Shown: piece after piece, positions 1-11,232 of the stretch
Layout: each line of letters opens with the position of its first letter
Position numbering within the stretch: position 1 is the first letter of the stretch
NCBI RefSeq assembly: GCF_963678975.1
Contig: NC_089279.1
Location: forward strand, 36,041,933 to 36,105,932
DNA: 64,000 nucleotides
Direction: 5' to 3'
DNA from: Dysidea avara
Taxonomy: Eukaryota; Porifera; Demospongiae; Dictyoceratida; Dysideidae
Translations under genes and position numbers: made by a program
Notes under the pieces: model-generated
Seen by the model: only the letters and a program-made list of their open reading frames with translations
Databases searched by the model: none
Told to the model about the DNA's origin: nothing

Positions 1-319
1 TTTAAAATTCCTGAATTAATATTGTTCTTCTTTATGAGGTGTTGTACCATAGATTTTATGTTTCACAAAGAATAAAGCTCGAATACTGGGCTAGCCTTGT
101 GTGGTGGCACCACTTTTTGACTGTTACAATACTTCTCAATTAGAAATTGTAAGCACCTACTTTGAGCTAGCAATTATACTTTTTAGAATAGGTACTTATG
201 CATGTCTATTTGATAGTTGTCGTGACATCTATGAAAGATAGTTTGGCCATTATATAGGTCTACCTATTCAGGTGACCTATTTACACACACAGTGACCTCA
301 CTACATATTTCACTTACAG

Positions 320-500
320 GGCATCAGAGGGAAAGGTGGTAGAAGTAGGCTACAGAGGTGATGTCAATGAAACCATACAAGACATTCTCGGTGGGTTACG
401 CTCAACATGCACATACGTTGGAGCTGGCAAGTTGAAGGAACTGAGTAGGAGAACAACCTTCATCAGAGTGACCCAACAAATAAACAATGTGTTCTCATGA
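320..500 (+). CDS. GMPR: GMP reductase, final coding exon (3' partial gene)
   Basis: The frame opens after an acceptor (cttacag at 313-319) and encodes 59 residues to a TGA at 498-500. It contains [20 protein letters not shown] and [11 protein letters not shown], which I recognise as the C-terminus of animal GMP reductase. That enzyme converts GMP to IMP with NADPH in cytosolic purine salvage. The active-site part (the IMPDH/GMPR TIM barrel with its catalytic Cys) would lie in exons left of the window. The ending NNVFS replaces the slightly longer vertebrate tail. IMP dehydrogenase is the only close alternative, and RSTCTYVGA followed by KLKELSRR fits GMPR better. Nothing looks damaged in this exon. 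Confidence 0.93.
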
Positions 501-544
501 CCCCCTGTGTGAACCTCTGCGTGTCTGATTGTGTATAATAATCA

Positions 545-550
545 AATAAA
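545..550 (+). terminator. Poly(A) signal of GMPR
   Basis: AATAAA lies 45 bp after the GMPR stop codon, as expected for a short animal 3'UTR. Confidence 0.6.
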
Positions 551-608
551 AATAATGTACAAACTATATGTATCTAAAATTTGCAACTTTACCACTTTTA
601 CCATTCAT

Positions 609-2296
609 GGTAGTGTCTAATCACTGCATGGACTGGACTACTGGACTGGAATACTGGAATGGACTACTGAGCTAACATTTTTACACAGTTTTAAGGGTGG
701 GGTTACTGTACATTTGGGTGACTTGTGACAACATTTCAGCATTGAGTGGTGAATATGATCCTAAAAAGTAGCTGTGATAAGCCAAATGGGTTCAATTAAA
801 TGTATTCTATTCACTGCTTGACAGCATCTACTCTACTGTATAGCAGATACTGGTATACCCAAAAATATCTCTCTCACTCTCAGGCACACATAATTATTGT
901 GATACAACTTCACATGAACTAGTGACTAGTCACTGGGGTCCATGGTATGTAACTGTGTGTAATGGGGGCACATTAAATTAACCTACTTTTAAACTTGTAC
1001 ACACTGTATGCCATTGTGCTAGGCTATGCACTTTTCTACTCCTACTAACAGCTAAATGGCATTGTAATACAATTAACAGAATGCAGACATTTCATTCCAG
1101 TAATGAAATATAACCAGTTATGTGATGGGATCTAGTTTGTGCATTCACACACACCATAATTATATGTTATAGAAAGTTGTAACACACAATAATCATGTAT
1201 GCCTAACAGTGAGAGAAACATTTTTGCACATACACACATGTCAGTATATCTGCAGAGTAGATACCATATAGTCTTAAATATTTAAAAGGGAAAATTTTTG
1301 CTGACTTCGTGGTTTTGAGATATACCAGTGAACATTTTATTGGGCGTCACTATTCAGTGGACTGGACTACTGGACTGACATATTTTTTTTTTGTTTTTGC
1401 ACATTATATGGTTGGATTTATTGAGTTTTGCCAGTTAATGGCTGTTTGGTAGCCTGTAGCCCACTATTAAACACTGAATATGGGTGGTGAAATGTACAAA
1501 AATTGTTTTAATAATTTTGCTACTGTTCAGGTATGCTGCTATATAGCATGGGGCTCACTTACTCCTTACCCTGTAATGCTGCTATATGACAGCAATAATT
1601 AATCAGCGATCATCTTTCTAGTTGACAAAGAGCAAGCTCAACGAGTGAGCTGTGCAGTCTTTGGTGGCCAGATGTCTATTTCAATCTCAATTTCAACACA
1701 GGAACGTAACAATTAGTGCCAGTGCTGAAAACGCTAAGCCCCTATAGATGCCACAAAAGACTACATGGCTTGCTCATTGGGCTTGCTCTAAAGATATCGT
1801 CAGCTGGAAAGATGATTGCTGATTAACTATCACTGTTACATAGTAGCATTACAGGGTAAGGAGTAAGTGCTGTATTGAGCCCTATGTTGTATAGCAGCAT
1901 AACTGAACAGTAGCAAAATTATTAAGACAGTTTTTGTACATTTCACCACCCATATTCGGTGTTTAATAGTGGGTTGCAGGCTACCAAACAGCCATTAACT
2001 GGCAAAACTCAATAAATCCAACCATAGAATGTGCAAAAACCAAAAAATATGTCAGTCCAGTAGTCCAGTCCACTGAATACATTTTGGGAGTGTTAACAAA
2101 TCTACAAAAAATATATTTTTAGCAACATTGCTCAACTTTGCTCCTCAAAATATTTACACTATATGGTACTGTCAAGCAGTGAATAGAATACATTTCATTG
2201 AACCCATTTGGCTTATCACAGCTACTTTTTAGGACCATATTCACCACTCAGCGCTGAAATGTTGTCACAAGTCACCCAAATGTACAGTAACCCCAC
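609..2296. mobile_element. Inverted-repeat (foldback/MITE) element carrying nested insertions
   Basis: The left arm begins GGTAGTGTCTAATCACTG and runs through a stretch (about 690-830) that reappears inverted at about 2163-2296. The arms carry the subterminal phrase GGACTGGACTACTGGACTG, shared with the other elements at 2297, 4601, 11233 and 11400. No coding sequence is visible. Between the arms lie another short inverted-repeat element (about 1261-2168) and a third nested in that (1340-2085). The right terminus is replaced by the start of the next copy, so this copy is incomplete or recombined. Confidence 0.7.
1340..2085. mobile_element. Nested foldback element, about 350-bp arms
   Basis: The left arm (from TTCAGTGGACTGGACTACTG near 1352) is repeated in reverse complement up to about 2080. 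Recognisable paired phrases include GCTGTTTGGTAGCCTG at 1441 against CAGGCTACCAAACAGC at 1978, and CCTTACCCTGTAATGCTGCT against its complement near 1850. It interrupts a different repeat whose halves (ACCATATAGTCTTAAATATT at about 1263, and its inverse at about 2150) flank it. The similar flanking text acattttatt/acattttggg suggests a target duplication. It is non-coding. Confidence 0.7.
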
Positions 2297-3010
2297 GGTA
2301 GTGTCTAATCACTGGACTGACATTTTTTTGGTTTTACACACTTTTAAGGGTGGAGTTACTGTACATTTGGGTGACTTGTGACAACATTTCAGCACTGAGT
2401 GGTGAATATGGTCCTAAAAAGTAGCTGTAATAAGCCAAATGGGTTCAATTAAATGTATTCTATTCACTGCTTGACAGTATCTACACTGTATAGCAGATAC
2501 TGGTATACCCAAAAATGTTTCTCTCACTCTTAGGCACACACGATCATTGTGATATATAACTTCACATGAACTGGTGACTAGCCACTGGAGTCCATGATAT
2601 GTAACTGTGTGTAATGGGGGCACATTACTTTTAAACTTGTACACACTGTATGCCATTGTGCTAGGCTATGCACTTTTCTACTCCTACTAATTAACAGCTA
2701 GCTAAATGGCATTGTCACGGTAATACAATTAACAGAATGCAGACATTTCATTTCAGTAATGAAATATAGCCAGTTATGTGATGGGATCTAGTTTGTGTGT
2801 TCATACACACCATATAAAGTTGTATCACACAATAATCACGTGTGCCTAACATTGAGAGAAACATTTTTGGGTGCATACACACATGTCAGTCTATACATTA
2901 GACTGAGATACTGTCAAGGAGAGAATACATTTTAACTGAACCCATTTGGCTTATCACAGCTACTTAAAAATGTCAGTCCAGTATTCCAGTCCAGTGATTA
3001 GACACTACCC
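2297..3010. mobile_element. Second copy of the GGTAGTGTCTAATCACTG MITE
   Basis: It starts GGTAGTGTCTAATCACTGG and ends CCAGTGATTAGACACTACC. The interior matches 660-1230 in direct orientation (for example TTGGGTGACTTGTGACAACA and GGGTTCAATTAAATGTATTC), so the two copies are close relatives. It abuts the broken right side of the first copy. It is a non-coding DNA transposon derivative. Confidence 0.7.
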
Positions 3011-3125
3011 TTTGTTGATTGAATACTGATAAGTTTAAAGTATTGTAGAACTGTAGGGGAAATCCCATTACTTGATAATACGCGCTGGCGCTTCATTTTT
3101 CGACACATTACCACGGAAGGTGATA

Positions 3126-6100
3126 ATGGCGCAGCCTTTAGTGACAGTAGAGACAGTTCGGGACTATATCGCCAGTCGAGGAGGTGTAGTGAAGAATGTT
3201 GAACTTGTGAGACACTTTAGATTGTTCTTACAACAAGAGGATCCTGAGCGGAAAGGTTTTAACACATCCGTTGCGTTGTGTTTTCGAGTTACCAATTGTC
3301 TTCATTGTATTACAGCTCTGGCGCGTAGTTTGTTCAAGGACTACGTGAACGACATTGCTGCTATTAAACTAGAAAATGTGAGTACATACCTTTCCGTGTA
3401 GTTTGTTGTGTCAATGGCGGTATACCCAATGAGGTGTCCCAGCCATATAAAGACTACTAGTACATCAGAAGCTACACATGTGGACCTCTTCCTTGTATAG
3501 TGTGTGGTGTGTTAGCTGGGTAGTGTAGCTGAGACAGTGATGGTTGCTCTTATATGTTTAATATGGAGTATATTATACACTTGGTTGAGTCACTTTCCTT
3601 CCTAGATACCCAGTCGCATAGTGGTCTGGCCATACAAAACTATACAGCTATTTATACTTCTGTAGCCAGAACCCATTTTCTTCAGTATAGCACTTATTGA
3701 TTAGACAAATACCTCCTTCTGAGAAGGGCAACTTTGTCCTAGCCATTCATGGTTGTGGTTGTTTTGGTAAAGACACTGAATGCTCTCAATGACTTTTGTG
3801 ACAACCATTAGAGTCTGAAATTTGTGTACATAACCTTATAAGGTATTAGCTACCATGAATAGGGTTAAGGGATGCTGAAAAAAGTGTATCATGATAATAT
3901 TATCATGGAGATATTTATCATGATAATCGATATTATCATGATATTTATATGCACATTAGAAAAACTGTATGCAATATACGTATGTACAAGTTTTACTATG
4001 GCTGTATCCATAAGCACTGCATGTTGTTACATTTATAAGACAGTTTTATTGGTGGTATTGTATTTTGTAAGCAATACATCACGATACATCGTGAACTCGA
4101 TATATCATGATAATATGTATAAATAGCCTTGATACATGTACAGTTATCATCCATGCTTTTATCGTGATAGCAACGATATATCATTACATTGCCCAACCTT
4201 AACTGTGACTATGTAAAATTTCAAGTTAACCTTCATGACATGTTTCAGACATATAAACAGTGTTACTATAGTCAGCACATTGACCCATCCATATTGATAG
4301 TTCCAATCTGTACGTTGAATGCTGACAAACTATTGGCCAATTTGTGTATAGTAAGTGGCCCCTATAGTTTCAATGTTTAGACTGTCAGCTTAATAAACTG
4401 GCTTGACAGCAGTTACATGAAATTCCCTTCCCACAAACTATTAACAGTATGAGCTGTCATAGCAACAGTCACTGTCAATATGGATCTGCTAGCCAGTGTG
4501 AATAAAAATTTGTCCACAAACTATTTCCCTTTCACAATACAAGATATTACTATGATATGAATCAGTTGACAAGAGATGACTTAATGGGTGTACCCCTAAG
4601 GGGTGTATCCATTCACTGGACTGGATTACTGGACTGCTCACATAAAATTTGCTTAGACATATTTTTTCCACAAACACCTTTTTTAACTACTAAAAGTGAT
4701 TACATACCACACATGGGGCTAGGGCTCTCCATGTCTTGTCATATTAAAGTATATCTTTTAAAATGTACTTATTAAGGCTGTACAGCACAAGTGTGCCATG
4801 CTGAAGGTAGGATGTCTTTTTAAAGATGTTATATTTAGTATGTTTGGAAAAGTGTTCATAGTTTTGGTGGTCTATTTAATGGTATATAACTTTAATTTGA
4901 ACTCTTGTTGCACTCACTGTATATATATTTCAAATATGTGTAATCTTACCTTCCTGTTTGAAAGTGTGCACATTAGGAAGCTTAAATGTAACACTGCGTA
5001 CTCGTTGCTATTTACAAACATTATAAACCAAAGAGCCGGCAAAGCTAGAGTGAATGCGTAGGCTATAGGTGATTTCTATGTTACATAATGTAATTGCATG
5101 GTGTAAAATGTATATATGGTGTGCTATTTTACAAAAGAAGGTTAGAATGTTATTTTTTTGTTTTAACAGTGCTTGAAACATCACTAGCAGTAGACAAATT
5201 ATTTTTGATAACGAACTGCACTAGATTTTAGTGCAGTTTTTTTTTGTGATCAATGTACAAGTTTTATGTCTCGTGGTGAATGGTGTCAGTTTCTAAGACA
5301 CTTTTTAGTTAAGTCTGGTGATAAAATGTAAGAAAACAAAAAAATAAACTTCAGTCCAGTAATCCAGTCCAGTGAATGGATACACCAATGATGTAATTGT
5401 ACTTTAAGCACTTGTGTGGGTGAAGATCAAACGATAAGAGTGCTATTATTTTCATAAAGCACCTACATACAGAAAATACAACACTGTTGAGCACATGCAT
5501 AACATTTTAAATTGTCAAAAGCAGCCAAAACGATACTATCTGTTTATTTTATGACAAAACTTGTGATATATAGACGCTTGCCAATTATCTGATGTGACAT
5601 GGTCGTAGCTACAAATGAAATGAACACTCTGAACGAAGACAACCAGAAAACACTTTAAACCAGTTAAAGCATTGCCACGCTCATCTCTCTCCCACACCCT
5701 CATGCCATATTAATCACGACGGTGCTTTAACTAATAATTATGTAGATGATGGTGGAATCATCAGTTGTAAAAATAACTTTTGTGCAAAGTGTTTGTGTGG
5801 GTGGGGGGTGTCAGTGTCGTTGTCTAGTATATCTTTGAGTTTGCTTGCTGTAGTTACATTTTCTTCAAGACAGTATTGATACATGTATGGAATGTGTGCT
5901 AAAATCATTCATTGCATATGACAGATAACATATTTATGATACTACAAGTATTATCTGTCTATAATGAATATTGCCCTGGCTTGTACACCATGACATAAAC
6001 ACCATACGATAAACTGTTGGCAGTCCTCTTAATGTCTGGGCTACTGTATGTGTTCAGGACTGACTAACATACAGACATGTTATTATACAGGGTGAAAAGT

Positions 6101-9100
6101 ATTTGATATTAAAGCCACACCTCCAACAAGAAATGGGTGTTACATCTGGCACAAAACCGCCCCCTCTACCACCAGTAGAACCATCCGACAGCTCTGATGG
6201 AGGTATCCTCAGTGCTCTTAGTCCAATGTTGTTCAATCAGCCAACCCCACTTCAACAACAACCTCCCACACCAAGGGAGATGCCTCCACCAAAAGAACAT
6301 TCTTACCCTCCACCTTCTAGTCAAGAACCACGTTCACCTCTTCAATCTATCCAGCAATACCCTGCACTGTCTGTTACTCCGCCATCTACTAGTTCTTTAC
6401 CACGTGCTCATAGTAAGTTAATACAATTTGTTAATTAGGATTTGTATAATAGTAGTATTGTACACATTCCAATTACGCATACAATCACTATATTCATGAT
6501 GTTCTCATGGTTACAGATCATCCTGTAGACACAAGGAATGTTCCAAAGCAGGGCTCAGCCCCTCCTCCTCCCACCGCACGGGATAGTACGACTGCCAGTG
6601 AAAAAGCTGACATTAAAAAGATGTCAGCATCCACTGACTCCCTTGAGAAGTCTGGCGGGCTACAATCATCTGTTACCAAACGAATAAAAGGTCAGCACCA
6701 TCCATTTCATAAGGATACCTGCCTGACTGATTATTGTATCACAGCTGCAAACAGCATGGCACGACGCAGTGGCTCATTCAACTATGCAGATTATCGTAAT
6801 TCAGCAGCTGGCCGTCCACCTGTTGCCCCTCCAAGTGGCAGGAACAGTCCTCGTGGTAAGGGACGCATCAACATTCCTGCTGGCCCTGGATTTGATGAAC
6901 GTAGAAGTGGTAAGACCTCGGTAGAGTGAGAAGCTTACAGATACCTTATTCCTGTGCCTGTAGTATTTGAGAACCAAACTAGACGTATTACACTGACTCC
7001 ACAACAAAGAAGAAAGGTAACAGCTAGTCCTTGACACTGCTATGGACATTTCACTCTTGCAGGCTGGGCAGAGCCTTCAGCTAAGCATCAAAAATTTTGG
7101 TGGATCAAAGGACTCTAATTTAGCAGTAGTGGGAACTGAGGTATAGTGACATGTTATGATGTAATATGACATCATTGTAATGTTGTTAGGGAACCAACTA
7201 TGAGTGGGACGATACATCATGTAAGGACTACTGGAACCTGTTAATGTGGACACTGGAGGATACCTAGACTCCTCTTAGTTAAGGTCCCCTTAGGCTGTCC
7301 ACATTATACAGGTTCCACATTATAACCCTACAATGATACTGTGTGCTTGTAGCCATCAACACATCAGGATCAGCAATGGAGTACGAGGGTCTTGATCCAA
7401 CCGAACATGAATGGATCAATGCATCAACAGATGCCGATGTTGACACCATCCATCGTCTGTTGATGGTTGACCCAACCCTAGTCAACAGAAAGGTAATTAA
7501 CTGATCTAATTGCTAGTTTTGGAGGGATTTCAACCTTCTGGTGGGCCTTAGTGGGATAATTATCATGTGTTGTACAGGACATGCCAGGTCTTTTTGAGTT
7601 TCAGTATTTACATTCTCACTTCCCGACCCTGCTATACAGGCTTCCAGCTTTCTTAGGGGACCATAGTAACAAGAGTTAATAATATAGGAGATTGTTAACT
7701 AGTGCACATATTGAGCTGAGCCCTCAAAAACATTTAATAACTCATGGATGGGATTACACAAGTTCTTGAAATTTGGAGTACTGCTTGACCCACTAAAATA
7801 TTTCAAAATCTTGTATCAAGTGTCCACTGTGTGGAAGCCATAAATTGCATAGCCTACAACTTGTAGCACAGCCAAACCACACATCTGCTCTTGACACCTT
7901 TACTGTCACTACTAATCTGGTGCTACGTAATTTCTGCTGAGAGAAAAAAATATCCACTTCACTTTTTTAACTGAGTTCTCAGAGCTCAGCTCATTGTGTA
8001 CAGATGTGATTCAGATTTGATATTTACTGTTGTAGGATTTCTTCATGGTGAGTGTTATTATGAGTGACAATTTATTGACTACTCTCTTTCTTTGATTTCT
8101 GAACTGTTGCTATGGTGACTACACACAGGGGGTAAGTGTATATTGTGTTATGTGTGCTCACAACAAGTTGTTATTTCTTTCATCGTTTACTGTGGACATG
8201 GACCAATAGTATGTAAGTTGATATGTGTAAACATGTGGTATTGTGTGTAGTGGACCATTGTATGGGGTATTTGAGACTTAATTGTGAGTGACCACTTTCC
8301 TACAGTACATTTCACAACTTGTGTTATGATTTCAATATGATTAAGATTGTACTGTATACATAACAAATTTTTTGAGGTAGGTAATATTCGCAGATAGACA
8401 AATTTCAGGATTTTCGCAGTTTTATTTTTGAGGATCACATGTCTTTTGTTGAGGATCACATGTCTTTCGTTGAGGATCACATGTCTTTTGTTGAGGATCA
8501 CATGACTTTCACTGAGGTTATACTATTAGAAGCATAGAGATAATCGCTAACTTTTGAGTGTGATAATTTCGCAGAAAATCAAGCAACCATGAAATCCATG
8601 AAAAATACATCCCTCGAAAATTTATACATGTACGGTAGTTGTGCATTGTGAAAATTGCATTCTCTTGAATTAAAACTGATCATCTTTTGTTTATAAGAAG
8701 ATGCAGTTTACCAAGATATCTTGTTGTGGTGTTGCCCAATTGCTACAATATTGTGTTGCTAGAAATTTACTAGTAAACGTAGTGATGGAAGATGGCCCCT
8801 ATAATTGTTAATAGAATTAGTATGTAGTGTACAGCCCAAGTGTGCTTGAGAGGCATAGGCGTAAACTGGACTGTGACATACGTACATTGCCATATATAGA
8901 ATTTAATATCAAATATATTGTGAGCTGCTGGTACTACACTATGGGTGTGTTGTTCATCATTATCATTACAGACGGCAGTACACTGGGCAGCATTGCATGG
9001 TCGTGTGGACATGGTCACTGGACTGATGATCAATGGAGCATTACTGGATATCAAATCTGTGAGTAATCTGTGTGATATGTTCTAGTTTTCTGTACATAGA

Positions 9101-10743
9101 TAGAAACTACAGTACATTGATTTCCCTTCAGTTGTTGTCCAGTCAACAATATTAAAATATTCCATTTGTACTAAACTCCTTATTCTCCTCCATAACTACA
9201 CAAATATGTATATAGCTCTATACAGTGTTGTTAGTTGTGTTGTCATATTCTCTCTCTATGTGTTGCCATGACGATGACAGAATGTGAGTTTGTACTATTG
9301 TGTGCATGTTGTAATGATATGTGTCTGCTTTTGTTATCGACTTGTAACATCATGACATCACTATGACATTGTCATCACTAGGGGGTGAGTTTGTATGTAC
9401 TATACACAAGGTAAAAATGTTGTCATGGTAACTTACCATATAAGGGATACACTCCACTGCACCTTGCCGCACAGCGAGGTCATGATCATGTGATCGAGTG
9501 TTTAGTGAAGGATCACGGTAATGGGTGGATTTAATAAAATATTTATAATTGATGTGAATTCACAATTCTCAGGAGCTCGGACAGACATTCGGGAGAATAG
9601 TGGCCGACTGCCAATTGACATGCTCAAACTAACAGCTTCAGAGGATTCAAGACGTATGTGTGATGTAATGTTTCATGTGTTAAATGGAATATGTTAATTG
9701 GTGCAGGCATTCTGGAGACTGGATTGAAGGATTATGGCCTACGTCGTAAACCAGTTGCTGAAGGTAAGTAGTTTAAAAATTACTCTCTTAATACAGTACA
9801 CTCTCTGATTAAGGACACAGTAGAAAATACCCAGTAGTCTGGCTACAGTTTTAACTCCAAACTCCAGTGGAGGTTGATCATGTGCCACCACTCACCACAC
9901 GACCTCAAAGAAATGTTGAACTGTGTTTTGAACTACGTATTTCAACATTGATAAGTATATCCATACCAGTGTGTCCTAGGGAATTTGCGAGCCTCAGTGC
10001 ACTACTTTTCCTAACACAATGTCCGGTTCTGTTGTATTTTATCAGCAAAAAAGCACACGTCCTGTTGCTTCCATCTAGTAAATGTATGTGATACTGTTTA
10101 TGTTTTGTGTGAGGCTACAGTGTACATGCAATTTATGCCTCTAGGAAGTTTATAACATGTACTCTGTTTGTGTGTATGCAGGCACATTGTTTAATCAGAA
10201 CAGTCATATGGTGAAGAACTGGTTGTTAACGGGTAAATGTTGTTTGTTCCCCTGTTACAGCAAGGAGGATAAGTGGGGCTAGGAAAGGTTCAGCACAAGG
10301 AGGGGGGCAGCTGGCAGGTGCTAAGATGTGGAGCTCCATGGGTGACATGTTGGAGGGAGAGGATGAGACAGATGACAAGAAGAAGGTAAACTTACATAGT
10401 GGCCGTTTCATTAATAAGGTCCCAAACATAGCTAAGGTGTACTTCATGACCTCATTAATAATACCACCTGACCAAGCCAAGGTTGTCTATTAATATACTT
10501 TCTTGTCATTGTCTCGGTAGAAGAAAGTTCGTAACACAAGTATTTTGAGACGGTTTAGCATGAGGAAGGAAAAAAGAAAAGCTTATTTGTCAGAAATATA
10601 CGAGTCTGGAGACCAAACCGACAGGTGAGACACAAAGCACCTACATGTTGTCTTCATTAATGTGTTGTCGTAGTCCGTCTCTCGACCGGAGGAAACAGAA
10701 TCGGAACAGAGTACAGTCAGAAATGATCTCTTATGCTGTGTAA
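3126..10743 (+). CDS. SOWAH: SOWAH (sosondowah) ankyrin-repeat protein, complete gene in 22 inferred exons
   Basis: Exons: 3126-3255, 3316-3377, 6091-6412, 6517-6690, 6745-6909, 6964-7016, 7063-7140, 7190-7220, 7353-7492, 8036-8047, 8129-8131, 8210-8212, 8972-9058, 9281-9283, 9382-9384, 9445-9517, 9573-9653, 9707-9763, 10182-10232, 10261-10385, 10521-10624, 10674-10743. All phases agree and predict 608 residues. Residues 1-75 match the SOWAH winged-helix domain (TVRDYIASRGGVVKNVELV, then LFKDYVNDIAAIKLEN, GEKYLILK). A Pro-rich, probably disordered region follows. LDPTEHEWINAS (about 350) and two ankyrin repeats (TAVHWAALHGR, GYTPLHLAAQRGH) then match the family, ending with ENSGRLPIDML and a basic tail. 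The molecular role of SOWAH proteins is poorly known. Exons 11, 12, 14 and 15 are only 3 nt. The 60-bp intron 1 and 54-bp intron 4 are stop-free in frame, so retention is possible. Intron 2 hosts a MITE. Start: the first ATG giving the domain; an upstream in-frame near-start at 3072 lacks family support. Confidence 0.88.
3870..4190. repeat. AT-rich palindromic low-complexity stretch in SOWAH intron 2
   Basis: Repeated TATCATGATAATAT-type self-complementary words appear at 3887-3945 and again at 4100-4190. Short open frames here on both strands are accidental. No terminal repeats or target duplications can be made out. Confidence 0.5.
4601..5387. mobile_element. MITE with GGGTGTATCCATTCACTGG ends, in SOWAH intron 2
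   Basis: The left end GGGTGTATCCATTCACTGGA and right end TCCAGTGAATGGATACACC are inverted repeats, each followed inward by the GGACTGGATTACTGGACTG phrase. The interior resembles 11233-12654 once the insertion in that copy is removed. Around 4860 it holds GTTTTGGTGG once, the uninterrupted target site for the insertion seen at 11390. Clear target duplications are not visible at this copy. It is non-coding and sits in the transcribed intron of SOWAH. Confidence 0.75.
8048..9444 (+). other. SOWAH: Chain of four 3-nt microexons in SOWAH (8129-8131, 8210-8212, 9281-9283, 9382-9384)
   Basis: Each triplet sits between an AG acceptor and a strong donor: acag|GGG|gtaagt, atag|TAT|gtaagt, acag|AAT|gtgagt and ctag|GGG|gtgagt. 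All are phase 0, encoding Gly390, Tyr391, Asn421 and Gly422. With them the protein reads DFFM-G-Y-TAVHWAALHG and DIKS-N-G-GYTPLHLAA. This reproduces the DF..GFTxLHW and SGGYTxLH motifs of vertebrate SOWAH, and gives exactly 33 residues from the Thr of one repeat to the Thr of the next. Without them those conserved Gly/Tyr positions are missing. The exon before them is also tiny (12 nt, 8036-8047). Introns between are 81, 78, 759, 222, 98 and 60 bp. Confidence 0.75.
8430..8515. repeat. Short tandem repeat, about 22 bp x 4
   Basis: TGAGGATCACATGTCTTT is repeated four times with small changes, inside the 759-bp SOWAH intron. The surrounding text (AAGCATAGAGATAATCGCTAAC and TCAAGCAACCATGAAATCC) resembles 32060-32190, so the tandem lies within a dispersed repeat. 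Confidence 0.7.
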
Positions 10744-11232
10744 CATGTTATCATTATACAGAATATATTATTATCTTTTGTATATTATTATTATTATTTC
10801 TTCAATTGGTTACTGATTTCACAGTGTATGTGTACACCTCCATTGGTTACTGGTACTACAAGTGTGTATGTGCTACTGGTATACAGTCCTATGCAGAGTA
10901 CAATGAGTGACCTTATTACCCAGGTGTACGTAACTACATGAATCACTTTTAGACTGCACTACAATGGCTAATTTTGGTATTTCTTAAAGCAGCAGACAGT
11001 TACAAGAATAACGTAACTAAGGAGAAGTGTCCTTGTAGCTGTTTGTAATATGATAGCAATACCAAATTCAGCACAAACTACCTGAACATGTATTAGGATA
11101 GCACACAACCACCTGCCAGTGGGGCTGTGTTCATACTTGAAATGTACCTAGTCTTGTGTGGCCAGACCACCATACAAGTCTGGCTATGTGAGACTAAGGT
11201 GTACACTAGCTGCGAATGAGACATCATCAGTG
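10744..11232. other. Intergenic, no gene seen
   Basis: This is AT-rich spacer after the SOWAH stop. No canonical AATAAA stands out near 10744, although TA-rich runs follow. No open frame has family character. Confidence 0.4.

Noticed and set aside
3872-4380. Several 60-85 codon frames in SOWAH intron 2
   Set aside because: AT-palindromic low-complexity DNA with frames on both strands; no family character.
6690-6745. Treating the 54-bp in-frame stretch as SOWAH coding
   Set aside because: It has a donor, a pyrimidine tract and an acceptor, and its translation (Cys/His-rich) interrupts a conserved basic segment; intron retention cannot be excluded.
8430-8515. CRISPR-like array
   Set aside because: Simple tandem of about 22 bp without spacers, in an animal intron.
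8827-9066. 79-codon plus-strand open frame as an independent gene
   Set aside because: It merely overlaps the real SOWAH exon 8972-9058 read in the same frame.
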